Positions 24,239 through 31,911 of a stretch of 64,000 nt of DNA are shown here, one piece after another. The first letter of the stretch is position 1. Every line of letters starts with the position of its first letter. The notes under the pieces were generated by a model. That model did no database searches. It was not told where the DNA came from and was given only the letters and a program-made list of their open reading frames with translations. Source of the stretch: Rhodococcus sp. SBT000017 (lineage in GTDB: Bacteria; Actinomycetota; Actinomycetes; Mycobacteriales; Mycobacteriaceae); the NCBI RefSeq assembly GCF_003688915.1, contig NZ_REFU01000001.1, positions 3,782,001 through 3,846,000 of the forward strand, written 5' to 3'. The position numbers and the translations under genes are program-made.

Positions 24239-24757
24239 GTGAACGATCAGACTCAGCCGATCCCCGCCGCCTCGAACCCGGAGCCAGTCCCCGGCAACGC
24301 GGTTCGAGAGACCAGTCCGAAGCGGTGGAAGGGACGGGTACCGCTGGTGGCGACGGCGGCAGCGGGACTCGCAGTCGGTGCGCTGGTTGCATCGGCAGTC
24401 TTCGCTGCGACTGGGCCGGACGTCTCGCCCGGAGTGTCCACGGTGGCGTCGACTTCGACCCTCGGGCAGCGGACCGACGGAGGTGGCGGGTCGGATGTAC
24501 CTGCAGTGCCGGCAGCTCCGGATTCCGGTGACGGAGCTACGGTTCCCGCTGTTCCGACACCACCGGGATCTGCGGACGGTGCTACTCCTGCGACCCCGGG
24601 AGATGGGGCGACGCCGCCTGCGCCTCCGGCTGAGGGTGACGGTGCGACGCCGCCTGCTCCGCCCACACCGGGTGCTGAGGGTGACGGTGTGACGCCGCCT
24701 GCTCCGGCCGATGGCGCGACTCCTCCCGCTCCGCCGGCAGCTCCCTCGGGTTCCTGA
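24239..24757 (+). CDS. Pro/Ala/Gly-rich single-pass membrane protein
   Basis: About 172 residues: a short polar cytoplasmic part, one helix (VPLVATAAAGLAVGALVAS), then a long disordered exterior region of imperfect GDGATPPAPP repeats. GTG 24239 is chosen for its GGAG at 24230-24233 five bases upstream; GTG 24233 and ATG 24194 are in-frame alternatives. The function is unknown. Divergent from the two-component system and sharing its operator region, so it is a candidate target of that system. Confidence 0.65.
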   Translation: MNDQTQPIPAASNPEPVPGNAVRETSPKRWKGRVPLVATAAAGLAVGALVASAVFAATGPDVSPGVSTVASTSTLGQRTDGGGGSDVPAVPAAPDSGDGATVPAVPTPPGSADGATPATPGDGATPPAPPAEGDGATPPAPPTPGAEGDGVTPPAPADGATPPAPPAAPSGS

Positions 24758-24768
24758 ATCAACCTCGT

Positions 24769-24800
24769 CCAGCCCCGCACCGTTCTCGGTGCGGGGCTGG
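24769..24800 (+). terminator. Rho-independent-type hairpin
   Basis: CCAGCCCCGCACC and GGTGCGGGGCTGG form a perfect 13-bp stem around a 6-base loop, followed by ATTGTTCGTT. It is just after the Pro-rich membrane protein gene and before the convergent DUF222 gene. Confidence 0.85.
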
Positions 24801-24828
24801 ATTGTTCGTTCGGTTCGTGTCGGCAGGC

Positions 24829-26187
24829 TCAGGCGATGTGGGGGCCTGCTCGGGCGTGGGATGGTCGAGGTTGTCGGTAGGGGTCGACGGTTGCTGGTGG
24901 TACGATCCCCCGCAAGCGGGAGGTGCCCCCACAGGGGTGGTTGTCGGTGCCGATGAACACTTCCCAGTCACTGTGGTGGATGAGTCGGTGATGGAATCCG
25001 CACAGTAGAACGAGGTTGTTCATGTCGGTGGGGCCACCATCGGCCCAATGCCAGATGTGATGCGCCTCTGTCCACGCGGCGGGTTTGCCGCAGCCGGGGA
25101 ACGCGCAGGTGTGGTCTCGTGCGATGAGGGCTTTGCGTTGTTTGGCGGTGACGGTGCGGGCGGTGCGGGCGAGGTTGATCGGGGAGCCGTGCTCGTCCAT
25201 GACGATGGCGGTGAGGACGCAGTCGCAGGCGAGTTGCCGGGAAGTGTTGTGGGACAGTGGCCCCATCCAGGGCAGCCACCCGACGGTGGTGCCGTCGCCG
25301 AACAGGTCCCTGTATGCGTCACGATCCGCGGCAGGGTGGCCGTCGTCATCGGATTCGTCTGCAGTGCGGGTGTTCTCGTCGTCGGTGATGTCGTCGGTGT
25401 CTGCACTGTCGCGGAGGTCGGTGAGATCGCGCAGGCTGATGTGCAGGTTCAGGTGGGGGCGTTCGCCGCCTTCGGTGGGCCGGCTACTGGAGGCGAGGTA
25501 CTGGTCGAGGATGTGGCCGAAGGCGTCGGCCCTGCGTCGGGCGGGGCTGCGGTCGTCTGCGATTTTGAGTGTCTCGGTGCCGTCGGCTGCGGGTCGGGGT
25601 TCGGTCAACGGTGAGAGTGCGGTGAGCAGCTTCTCGCCGGTGATCGCATCGAAATCTCCTTTGAGCACCAACCGCCCGTTCAACGTCTTCGAGGCGAAGA
25701 GTTCGTTGCGGTCGGTGTTCTCGGGTGGTGGGGTCTTGCCGCCGAACTCGTCCTCGAGCTTGGTGATCGCTGCACGGATCCGGCCGGTACGCGCGTCGGG
25801 CCCGGTCGCGGCGGCGATCATCGCGGTGCGGGCTATATCGCGACCCTCTTCCGGGAGGTCCTTCGGTGGTGTTTCGACGAAGGTGAGGATCAGCGCGGCG
25901 TGGTCGACGGACATGACGCCGGTGTTCACGGCGTCGGCGATGTCGGGGAATTTCTTCAGTCCGCGGGCGAGAGCGACGATCTTGGTGGCCTTGGCCGGTG
26001 AGAGAAGGGTGGTGGAGGTCAGCCAGCCGGCGGGGCCGGGGAAGCCGAGCTTCTCGCGGCTCACGCGGGTGTCGATTTCGGCGACGAGGGCGATGCGTCG
26101 GGCTTCGAGCAGCTGGATCTGGTGGGAGATCGCGGCAGATTCGGCGAGGAGTTCACTCTCGCTCAGTTGCCAGATCTCCGTGGTCAT
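24829..26187 (-). CDS. DUF222 / HNH endonuclease-domain protein (13E12-like)
   Basis: A protein of 452 residues when started at ATG 26187 (MTTEIWQLSE). The N-terminal two thirds is the DUF222 helical region. The C terminus carries an HNH nuclease domain: DHTCAFPGCGKPAAWTEAHH, then HWADGGPTDMNNLVLLCGFHHRLIHH, with Cys and His metal ligands intact. These are the M. tuberculosis REP13E12-family relatives, often mobile or repeated in actinobacterial genomes. A perfect palindromic SOS box lies 14 bp upstream of the start. A role in DNA-damage-linked mobility or DNA cleavage is inferred. Confidence 0.9.
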   Translation of the reverse strand: MTTEIWQLSESELLAESAAISHQIQLLEARRIALVAEIDTRVSREKLGFPGPAGWLTSTTLLSPAKATKIVALARGLKKFPDIADAVNTGVMSVDHAALILTFVETPPKDLPEEGRDIARTAMIAAATGPDARTGRIRAAITKLEDEFGGKTPPPENTDRNELFASKTLNGRLVLKGDFDAITGEKLLTALSPLTEPRPAADGTETLKIADDRSPARRRADAFGHILDQYLASSSRPTEGGERPHLNLHISLRDLTDLRDSADTDDITDDENTRTADESDDDGHPAADRDAYRDLFGDGTTVGWLPWMGPLSHNTSRQLACDCVLTAIVMDEHGSPINLARTARTVTAKQRKALIARDHTCAFPGCGKPAAWTEAHHIWHWADGGPTDMNNLVLLCGFHHRLIHHSDWEVFIGTDNHPCGGTSRLRGIVPPATVDPYRQPRPSHARAGPHIA

Positions 26188-26200
26188 GGAAGCAAGTGTA

Positions 26201-26216
26201 TCGAACGCGCGTTCGA
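26201..26216 (-). promoter_or_regulatory. LexA (SOS) box
   Basis: TCGAACGCGCGTTCGA is a perfect 16-bp palindrome fitting the actinobacterial LexA consensus (cGAAC-N4-GTTCg). It lies 14 bp upstream of the DUF222-HNH start, so LexA binding would block its expression until DNA damage. Confidence 0.82.
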
Positions 26217-26556
26217 CTGGCAACCATAGTGCAATCGAAAACTATTGCCACGCTTAACTATTCGCTATCCAGAACCTGTCGGTGGCGTGTGGTATCAGAC
26301 CGCCACGCCGTCGTGCGCGTGCGATCTGCCGCCCTTGCGGCTTACCCGTACGCCCTCGGGCAGTCGATCACCGACGCTTGAGTCGTCGTACGGTCCGCTC
26401 AAGATGTCGGACTCTGCCGCATCACGCTCCATCCATCTATAGACGGGAGTCGCCGGCAGAAGATGTCCGCGTCGATTCCTCGGTACGACTGGAATCCGTG
26501 GGGTGCGTATCTCGAACGAACTGGTATTTCAGTCCGTCATGTCTTCGGATGAACTA
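26217..26556. other. Non-coding stretch without a recognised gene
   Basis: About 340 bp between the SOS box and the DinB gene stop. I see no convincing coding region or RNA. AT-richer patches near 26230-26280 contrast with the surroundings, and short open frames lack conserved features. It may be a remnant of an inserted or deleted segment. Confidence 0.4.
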
Positions 26557-27132
26557 TCAATCATATTCTCGCGCAACAGTTTCCAGCTCATCTCGATATG
26601 CAGCCCACCATGCTGCGTCGCCGTCGGCCATGTTTTCGTTGCCCGATCGGAGTCCGACGGAATCGTCGATGAGTTCGCGCACGATGTCCGCATGCCCAGC
26701 ATGGCGGTTGGTTTCGGCGACGAGGTGCACGAGCACGCGGTGCAGAGTTATTTCCTGCCTCTCGACGGGCCAGTGCAGGACGCGTCCGACAGTGTCGAGG
26801 TCGTTCGATTCGATGGTCTTGTCGGCGTGCAACCAGGCCTCGCGGTACAGGTCGACGATGGACTCGGAGGATTCGTCGGCAGCGGCCCACATATCGGAGT
26901 TCAGTCGCGCCTCGGCTGATTTCACCAAATCCGCGAATGGGGCGGGGAACTCGCGGCCGAAGGTGAGACCGAAGTAGCCGTATTCGACGATCGCCAGGTG
27001 CTTGATCAACCCCAGGAGATTCGTCCCCGTGGGCGTCATCGGTCGTCGTTTCTGGTACTCGGTGAGGCCGTCGAGCTTCCACAGCATGTTTTCGCGCGCG
27101 ATCCGCAGGTACTGGTGCAGGTCGTCTTTCAT
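26557..27132 (-). CDS. DinB-family protein (DUF664)
   Basis: A 191-residue four-helix DinB/YfiT-like protein. The DUF664 features are MLWKLDGLTEYQKRRPMTPTG near the N terminus, LGLIKHLAIVEYGYF (first metal His), and LHRVLVHLVAETNRHAGHADIVREL (further His ligands). Such proteins are metal-binding, often thiol-dependent transferases; the substrate is unknown. The ATG at 27132 lies 5 bp after the CPBP gene stop, forming an operon. Confidence 0.88.
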   Translation of the reverse strand: MKDDLHQYLRIARENMLWKLDGLTEYQKRRPMTPTGTNLLGLIKHLAIVEYGYFGLTFGREFPAPFADLVKSAEARLNSDMWAAADESSESIVDLYREAWLHADKTIESNDLDTVGRVLHWPVERQEITLHRVLVHLVAETNRHAGHADIVRELIDDSVGLRSGNENMADGDAAWWAAYRDELETVAREYD

Positions 27133-27137
27133 GTCTT

Positions 27138-27881
27138 TCAGCTCACCGACGCGTGCCAGACCAGCGCAGCAGCCAGCGCGCCGAGTCCGTTCAACGACCA
27201 GTGCAGGGCGATGGGCGCGATCAAACTTCCGCTGCGGCTGCGCAGCCACGTGAACACCACACCCGCCGCCGCAGTGGCCACCACGGCCAGCGCGATACCG
27301 ACGATCTGCCCGAACAGCCCGCCACCGAGAAATCCGCTCAGCCCCACGTTGCCGGCCGTCAGTCCCAGCGAGGACGCGATGTGCCAGAGACCGAACAGCA
27401 GAGATCCGGCGGCGAACACACCCCGAGCTCCGTAGATGCGACCCAGCGTGCCGTGCAGCACCCCGCGGAACGCGAGTTCTTCCGGGATGACGGTCTGCAG
27501 GGGGATGACGATCATCGATGCGACGATGGCGGCGGAGACGGTTGCGTACCGGTCGGCCATGAAGAACGGCCGAGTCAGTGGCAGCAACGCACCGATCGCG
27601 ACGACGGTCAGGACGACCCCGACGGCTCCGAGTGCGTACAGAGATCCGGTCTTCCACTGCTTAGGAGACAGTCCCAGTTCGGCCCACCCCAGACCGCGAC
27701 GGTTCGCCAGGACGACCAGCAGAACCGCGGCGATCGGAACCGTCGCGATACTGGCCCACACCGTGGTGAAGTGCGCGATGAGGTTGGTACCCACGAGTAC
27801 GAGTACGACGATCGCGACGTCGAGGTAAGCGTGGAAGGCACGTCGGGGTACCACGCTCCCGGCCGTATTCACAGCAAGCAT
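27138..27881 (-). CDS. CPBP-family intramembrane metalloprotease
   Basis: A 247-residue protein with about seven membrane segments. The canonical EELAFRG (motif 1), FGLWHI (motif 2) and ALHWSLNGLGAL (motif 3) are all present, unlike the CPBP protein at 7990. Start taken at ATG 27881 (MLAVNTAG); longer reading frames upstream run into the next gene. Co-transcribed with the DinB gene downstream. The substrate is unknown. Confidence 0.88.
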   Translation of the reverse strand: MLAVNTAGSVVPRRAFHAYLDVAIVVLVLVGTNLIAHFTTVWASIATVPIAAVLLVVLANRRGLGWAELGLSPKQWKTGSLYALGAVGVVLTVVAIGALLPLTRPFFMADRYATVSAAIVASMIVIPLQTVIPEELAFRGVLHGTLGRIYGARGVFAAGSLLFGLWHIASSLGLTAGNVGLSGFLGGGLFGQIVGIALAVVATAAAGVVFTWLRSRSGSLIAPIALHWSLNGLGALAAALVWHASVS

Positions 27882-27900
27882 TGGATCGAGTGTACTGGCG

Positions 27901-29199
27901 TCAGCTGAGAGCGCCGGTCGAATCGAGGCTCCGGTCGAGGCCTTTGCCGTCGTAGATGCGGGTGAACACCACACCGAACACGAGCCCGATGAGCAGTCCG
28001 AGAGACGTCATGCCCACCGAGTGCAGCAGCCCTGCGTCGAGTGAGGCGTTGAAGTACAGGATCGAGCGGGTGCCGAGGAAGATCTGGTGCATTGGCTCGA
28101 ACTGCGCCAGCCAGGTGAACAATCGCGGGCTGGCTTCGAGGGGAATGGTGCCGCCCGAGGACGGCAACGCCAGAATGATGAACACGATCAGATTGATCAG
28201 CAGTCCTGCCGTGCCGAATGCGGACATCACCGCCAGTGCCGTGATGCCGACCGCGGCGATCGCGTACGCGCCGTACATCCACAGAGTCCAGGCATGGGTG
28301 ATCGGCATACCGAGCAGATGGCTGATCAGCAGATAGAGGGCAGACACCAGCATGGCCAGGACGATCATCACGAGCCATTTCACGAGCAGCGTCTGGAAGC
28401 GGTTGATCTGGGTCGGTCCCCGATGGATGTACTTGGGGCCGATCTCGGTGGGCGTGAATCCGAGTAAACCGTCGACGAGGGCGCTGACGATGGTCGCACC
28501 GGTGAAGCCCGCCAGGACGAGCAAGAGCGCGTAATAGAAGGCGGACAGGCCACCGCCGGTGCCGTCGGGCAGAGGATCGTATTGGGCAACGATCACATCG
28601 ATCGGCTGCGCGAGGGTGAGAGCGCTTGCACCGGCGAGCTGAGTCTCACCGAGCTGCTGGCGCACCTGCTCGGTGATCTGCTGTCCCACAGTCTGATTGA
28701 CCGATTCGAAGGCCGGTGTCGCCACTCCGGTCACGAGTGACATCCCGAAACTGCCGGCACGTGGGTTGGTGTAGACCGTGATGATCGGCTTCTCGACGTC
28801 CCCGGGAATCACGCTCGCCTGGGCGAGAATTCCCATCCTCTTGGTGAAATCGCTCGGGATGACGATGGAACCGTAGGCCTCGGCCGTCGACAGCAATGAT
28901 TGCGCCTGTGCCGGACCGACTTCCCGAAAATCGACCTTCTCCGGATCGACGTTCTGCAGCAGACCCGCGACGATGTCGTTGCCGATGTTGCGCTGCTCGC
29001 CTGCAAGGGTGTCGCCCTCGTCCTGGTTGACGATCGCGATGGGTAGGTCGTGCAGATTGCCCCTGGGGTCGAGCACGCCGCCCAGATACAGCGCGGCGAG
29101 AAACGACATCAGCGCTGAGACGACCAGGATCGGCGCAAGCCAGAAACGCGGCGAACGAAGGACGTCGGCCATCGACCGAGGGGTTCTGTCGGAAGTCAC
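27901..29199 (-). CDS. YhgE/Pip / ABC-2-like membrane protein
   Basis: A 432-residue membrane protein. One N-terminal helix (FWLAPILVVSALMSFLAAL) precedes a large extracytoplasmic loop with IAIVNQDEGDTLAGEQRNIG near residue 55 and GSIVIPSDFTKRM. Five or six C-terminal helices follow. This is the YhgE/Pip, SNG1 and phage-infection-protein plan, related to ABC-2 exporters without an ATPase partner here. It may move lipids or drugs. Its stop lies just 19 bp from the CPBP start region, same strand. Confidence 0.85.
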   Translation of the reverse strand: MTSDRTPRSMADVLRSPRFWLAPILVVSALMSFLAALYLGGVLDPRGNLHDLPIAIVNQDEGDTLAGEQRNIGNDIVAGLLQNVDPEKVDFREVGPAQAQSLLSTAEAYGSIVIPSDFTKRMGILAQASVIPGDVEKPIITVYTNPRAGSFGMSLVTGVATPAFESVNQTVGQQITEQVRQQLGETQLAGASALTLAQPIDVIVAQYDPLPDGTGGGLSAFYYALLLVLAGFTGATIVSALVDGLLGFTPTEIGPKYIHRGPTQINRFQTLLVKWLVMIVLAMLVSALYLLISHLLGMPITHAWTLWMYGAYAIAAVGITALAVMSAFGTAGLLINLIVFIILALPSSGGTIPLEASPRLFTWLAQFEPMHQIFLGTRSILYFNASLDAGLLHSVGMTSLGLLIGLVFGVVFTRIYDGKGLDRSLDSTGALS

Positions 29200-29263
29200 C
29201 GGATCAGTGTCGCAAGTTCCGCCGACACGTGCGCGGCAATTCGTAGCAGGCTACGAGACCGGA

Positions 29264-29294
29264 GAGGAGCCTGCGGAACGACCGCAGGCTCCTC
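29264..29294 (-). terminator. Perfect 13-bp hairpin, related to the dispersed repeat
   Basis: GAGGAGCCTGCGG and CCGCAGGCTCCTC pair perfectly around AACGA. The left arm plus loop (GGAGCCTGCGGAACGACC) matches the core of the 9692-9909 repeat with one C-to-T change. It lies directly downstream of msrA (transcribed leftward), so it is probably its terminator. Confidence 0.85.
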
Positions 29295-29314
29295 GCTCAG
29301 TGCGGCGCAGCCGC

Positions 29315-29821
29315 TCAGGCCCGACGCGGCAGCTTCCACTCCGGACGCACCCAGTGGCAGGTGTAGCCCTCGGGGTACTTCTGCAGGTAGTCCTGGTGCT
29401 CGGGCTCGGCTTCCCAGAAATCTCCGGCCGCGGTCACCTCGGTGACCACCTTGCCCGGCCACAGTCCCGACGCGTCGACGTCCGCGATCGTGTCCTCGGC
29501 GACGCGCTTCTGCTCGTCGCTGAGGTAGAAGATCGCCGAGCGGTAGCTGGCGCCGATGTCGTTGCCCTGACGGTTCTTGGTGGTGGGGTCGTGGATCTGG
29601 AAGAAGAACTCGAGCAGATCGCGGTACGTCGTCTGGGTGGGGTCATAGACGACCTCGAGGCCCTCGGCGTGATTGCCGTGGTTGCGGTACGTCGCGTTGG
29701 GGACCTCGCCTCCGGTGTATCCGACGCGGGTCGAGATCACTCCCGGGAGCTTGCGAACGAGCTCTTCGGCTCCCCAGAAGCATCCTCCGGCGAGAATGGC
29801 GGTTTCGGTGGCTGCAGACAT
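29315..29821 (-). CDS. msrA: Peptide methionine sulfoxide reductase MsrA
   Basis: A 168-residue enzyme that reduces methionine-S-sulfoxide in proteins using thioredoxin or a mycothiol system. The catalytic GGCFWGAEE motif has Cys14. [27 protein letters not shown] and [16 protein letters not shown] motifs are all conserved. One internal Cys near residue 154 (TCHWVRP) is a candidate resolving Cys. A hairpin terminator follows. Confidence 0.96.
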   Translation of the reverse strand: MSAATETAILAGGCFWGAEELVRKLPGVISTRVGYTGGEVPNATYRNHGNHAEGLEVVYDPTQTTYRDLLEFFFQIHDPTTKNRQGNDIGASYRSAIFYLSDEQKRVAEDTIADVDASGLWPGKVVTEVTAAGDFWEAEPEHQDYLQKYPEGYTCHWVRPEWKLPRRA

Positions 29822-29878
29822 CTTTGCTCTCCTAGCTCATTATCGGTCGATACGTGGGGTTCAACGAACGAGACGCCG

Positions 29879-30910
29879 TCATAATTCCGAGTCGTGGGTG
29901 CGTTCGCCGACCTCGAGCACCAACTTGCCGGTGTTGGCACCGTCGAACAGCAGGTTCAGCGTCGATCCGAAGGCGGTGACGCCGCCGATCTCGATCTGCT
30001 CGCGTGCCGTCATTCTGCCGCTGGTGAGCAGTTCGGACAGTGCGTCGATGCCCTCCTGGTAGCGGTCCAGGTAGTCGAAGATGATGAACCCCGTCATCGA
30101 GGCCCGATTGATGAGCAGCGACAGGTAGTGCGCCGGGCCGGGCTGTGGATCCGTTGCGTTGTAGCCGGAGATGGCTCCGCACAACACCACTCGTGCTCCC
30201 TTGCGCAGCCGGGAGAGGGCCGCGTCGAGGATTTCACCGCCGACGTTGTCGAAATACACGTCGATGCCCTTGGGTGCAGCCGCCTTCAGGCCCTTGTACA
30301 CCGACTCGTTCTTGTAGTCGATCGCCGCGTCGAAGCCCAGTTCTTCGGTGAGCCACGCGCACTTCTCGGGTCCACCGGCAATGCCGATCACAGTGGCTCC
30401 CTTGGCTTTCGCGATCTGACCCGCGATGCTGCCCACGGCTCCGGCAGCTCCGGAGATCACCACGGTGTCGCCCTCGGTGAGCTTGCCGACGTCCATCAGG
30501 CCGAAGTACGCCGTCAGCCCAGGGAACCCGAGCGCTCCGAGCCACGTGGGTGCCGGTGCGATGGATTCGTCGACCTTCTGCACGCCTGTGCCGTCCGACA
30601 GTGCGTGCTCGGTGACGCCGAAAGACCCCGAAACGATCTCTCCGACAGCGTAATCGGGATGCTGGGATTCCAGCACCCGACCGACGGCGTGCGCCCGCAT
30701 CACCTCGCCGATCCCGACGGGCGGTACGTACGAGCGCGCGTCGTTGAGCCAGCCGCGCATCGCGGGGTCGAGGGAGACGTAGTCGACGGTGACGACGAAC
30801 TCGCCGTCGCCCGGCGTGGGAATCGGTTCCTCGGTGAGGTTCCACGTCGACTCGTCGGGACGTCCCACCGGGCGCTGAGCCAATCGGATCTGACGGTTGA
30901 CAGATGTCAT
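29879..30910 (-). CDS. NADP-dependent medium-chain reductase (Zn-independent MDR)
   Basis: A 343-residue MDR-superfamily reductase of the leukotriene-B4-dehydrogenase/CurA type, reducing alpha,beta-unsaturated carbonyls with NADPH. Rossmann motif AAGAVGSIAGQIAKAKGA around residue 155; DNVGGEILDAAL and CGAISGYN near 235-270; MTGFIIFDY near 290. No catalytic-zinc Cys cluster. The natural substrate is unknown. Between msrA and the divergent HAD gene. Confidence 0.93.
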   Translation of the reverse strand: MTSVNRQIRLAQRPVGRPDESTWNLTEEPIPTPGDGEFVVTVDYVSLDPAMRGWLNDARSYVPPVGIGEVMRAHAVGRVLESQHPDYAVGEIVSGSFGVTEHALSDGTGVQKVDESIAPAPTWLGALGFPGLTAYFGLMDVGKLTEGDTVVISGAAGAVGSIAGQIAKAKGATVIGIAGGPEKCAWLTEELGFDAAIDYKNESVYKGLKAAAPKGIDVYFDNVGGEILDAALSRLRKGARVVLCGAISGYNATDPQPGPAHYLSLLINRASMTGFIIFDYLDRYQEGIDALSELLTSGRMTAREQIEIGGVTAFGSTLNLLFDGANTGKLVLEVGERTHDSEL

Positions 30911-30985
30911 CTACCGTTCCTTCCACATCGAAGACGTGCATGTCGAAAACAGGGTGCTTCGACACTAGGGCAGAATGACGTCACG

Positions 30986-31833
30986 ATGACCAACGCGCCG
31001 AACACCTCCCGCCTCGCCCCCGCCTCGCCCCCCGCCTCGTTGCCAGCGATGTCGACGGCACCCTGCTCGACCAGCACGAACGCGTTACCGAACGTACTCG
31101 GCGCGCCGTTTCGGCCGTCGTGGCCGACGGAGTTCCCTTCGTCCTGTCCACCGGCCGGCCGCCGCGGTGGATCCATCCCGTCGTCGATCAGCTGGGATAC
31201 GCGCCGATGTCGGTGTGCGCCAACGGTGCGGTGATCTACGACGCCGCCAACGATCGTGTGCTCAGCGCCGAGACCCTCTCCGTCGAGACGCTGCAGTGGT
31301 TGGCCGACCTCGCCTACCGCGCGTTGCCCGGCTGCGGACTTGCCGCCGAGCGAGTGGGCCGGACGGCACACGACTCGGCCACCCCTCAGTTCGTCAGCTC
31401 CCCGGGATACGAGCACGCCTGGCTGAACCCCGACAACGTCGAGATGACCGAGGACGACGTGGTCGACGTTCCGGCCGTCAAGCTGCTGATCCGGCTGTCC
31501 GGCTCCACCAGCGGACACATGGCCGACATCCTGTCCCCGCTGATCTCCGGTCGAGCCGACCTGACGTTCTCCACCGACAACGGACTCATCGAGCTCTCGG
31601 CACCGGGCATCACCAAGGCGTCGGGCCTGGCCAAGGTCGCCGAGACGCTGTCGGTGGACGTGAAGGACATCGTGGCCTTCGGCGACATGCCCAACGACGT
31701 GCCGATGCTGTCGATGGTGGGACTGGGCGTCGCGATGGGCAACGCGCACCCCGCTGCCGTCGCGGCGGCGAACGAACAGACCGTCACCAACGCAGAAGAC
31801 GGAGTGGCGCACGTCCTCGAACGCTGGTGGTGA
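30986..31833 (+). pseudogene. HAD-superfamily (Cof-type) hydrolase, frameshifted at 5' end
   Basis: From about 31033 onward the frame encodes a Cof-type HAD phosphatase: SDVDGTLLDQHERVTERT (nucleophile Asp and DxDGT), LSTGRPPRW, VPAVKLLI, then AFGDMPNDVPMLSMVGLGVAMGNA. No start codon exists in this frame between the stop at 30976-30978 and the DxDGT motif. The natural ATG 30986 (MTNAPNTSRLAP) is in another frame. An 11-bp tandem duplication CGCCTCGCCCC (31010-31020 and 31021-31031) separates them; removing one copy restores an intact gene. GTG 31120 is a possible but catalytically dead restart. Corresponds to Rv3813c. Confidence 0.75.
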
Positions 31834-31860
31834 CGCTCCGGCCCTGGGGCGTATCGAACA

Positions 31861-31900
31861 CGACGAGGGCCGAGTCACCACGGTGACTCGGCCCTCGTCG
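31861..31900. terminator. Perfect 19-bp bidirectional hairpin
   Basis: CGACGAGGGCCGAGTCACC and GGTGACTCGGCCCTCGTCG pair over all 19 bases around a 2-base loop. It separates the HAD gene and the convergent amidase gene and probably terminates both. Confidence 0.9.
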
Positions 31901-31911
31901 ACTGTCCGAAC

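Noticed and set aside
24829..26187. Intact insertion sequence around the DUF222-HNH gene
   Set aside because: No transposase, terminal inverted repeats or target-site duplication could be seen.
26245..26977. Plus-strand frames over the gap and the DinB gene
   Set aside because: They mostly run antisense to DinB and lack conserved motifs.
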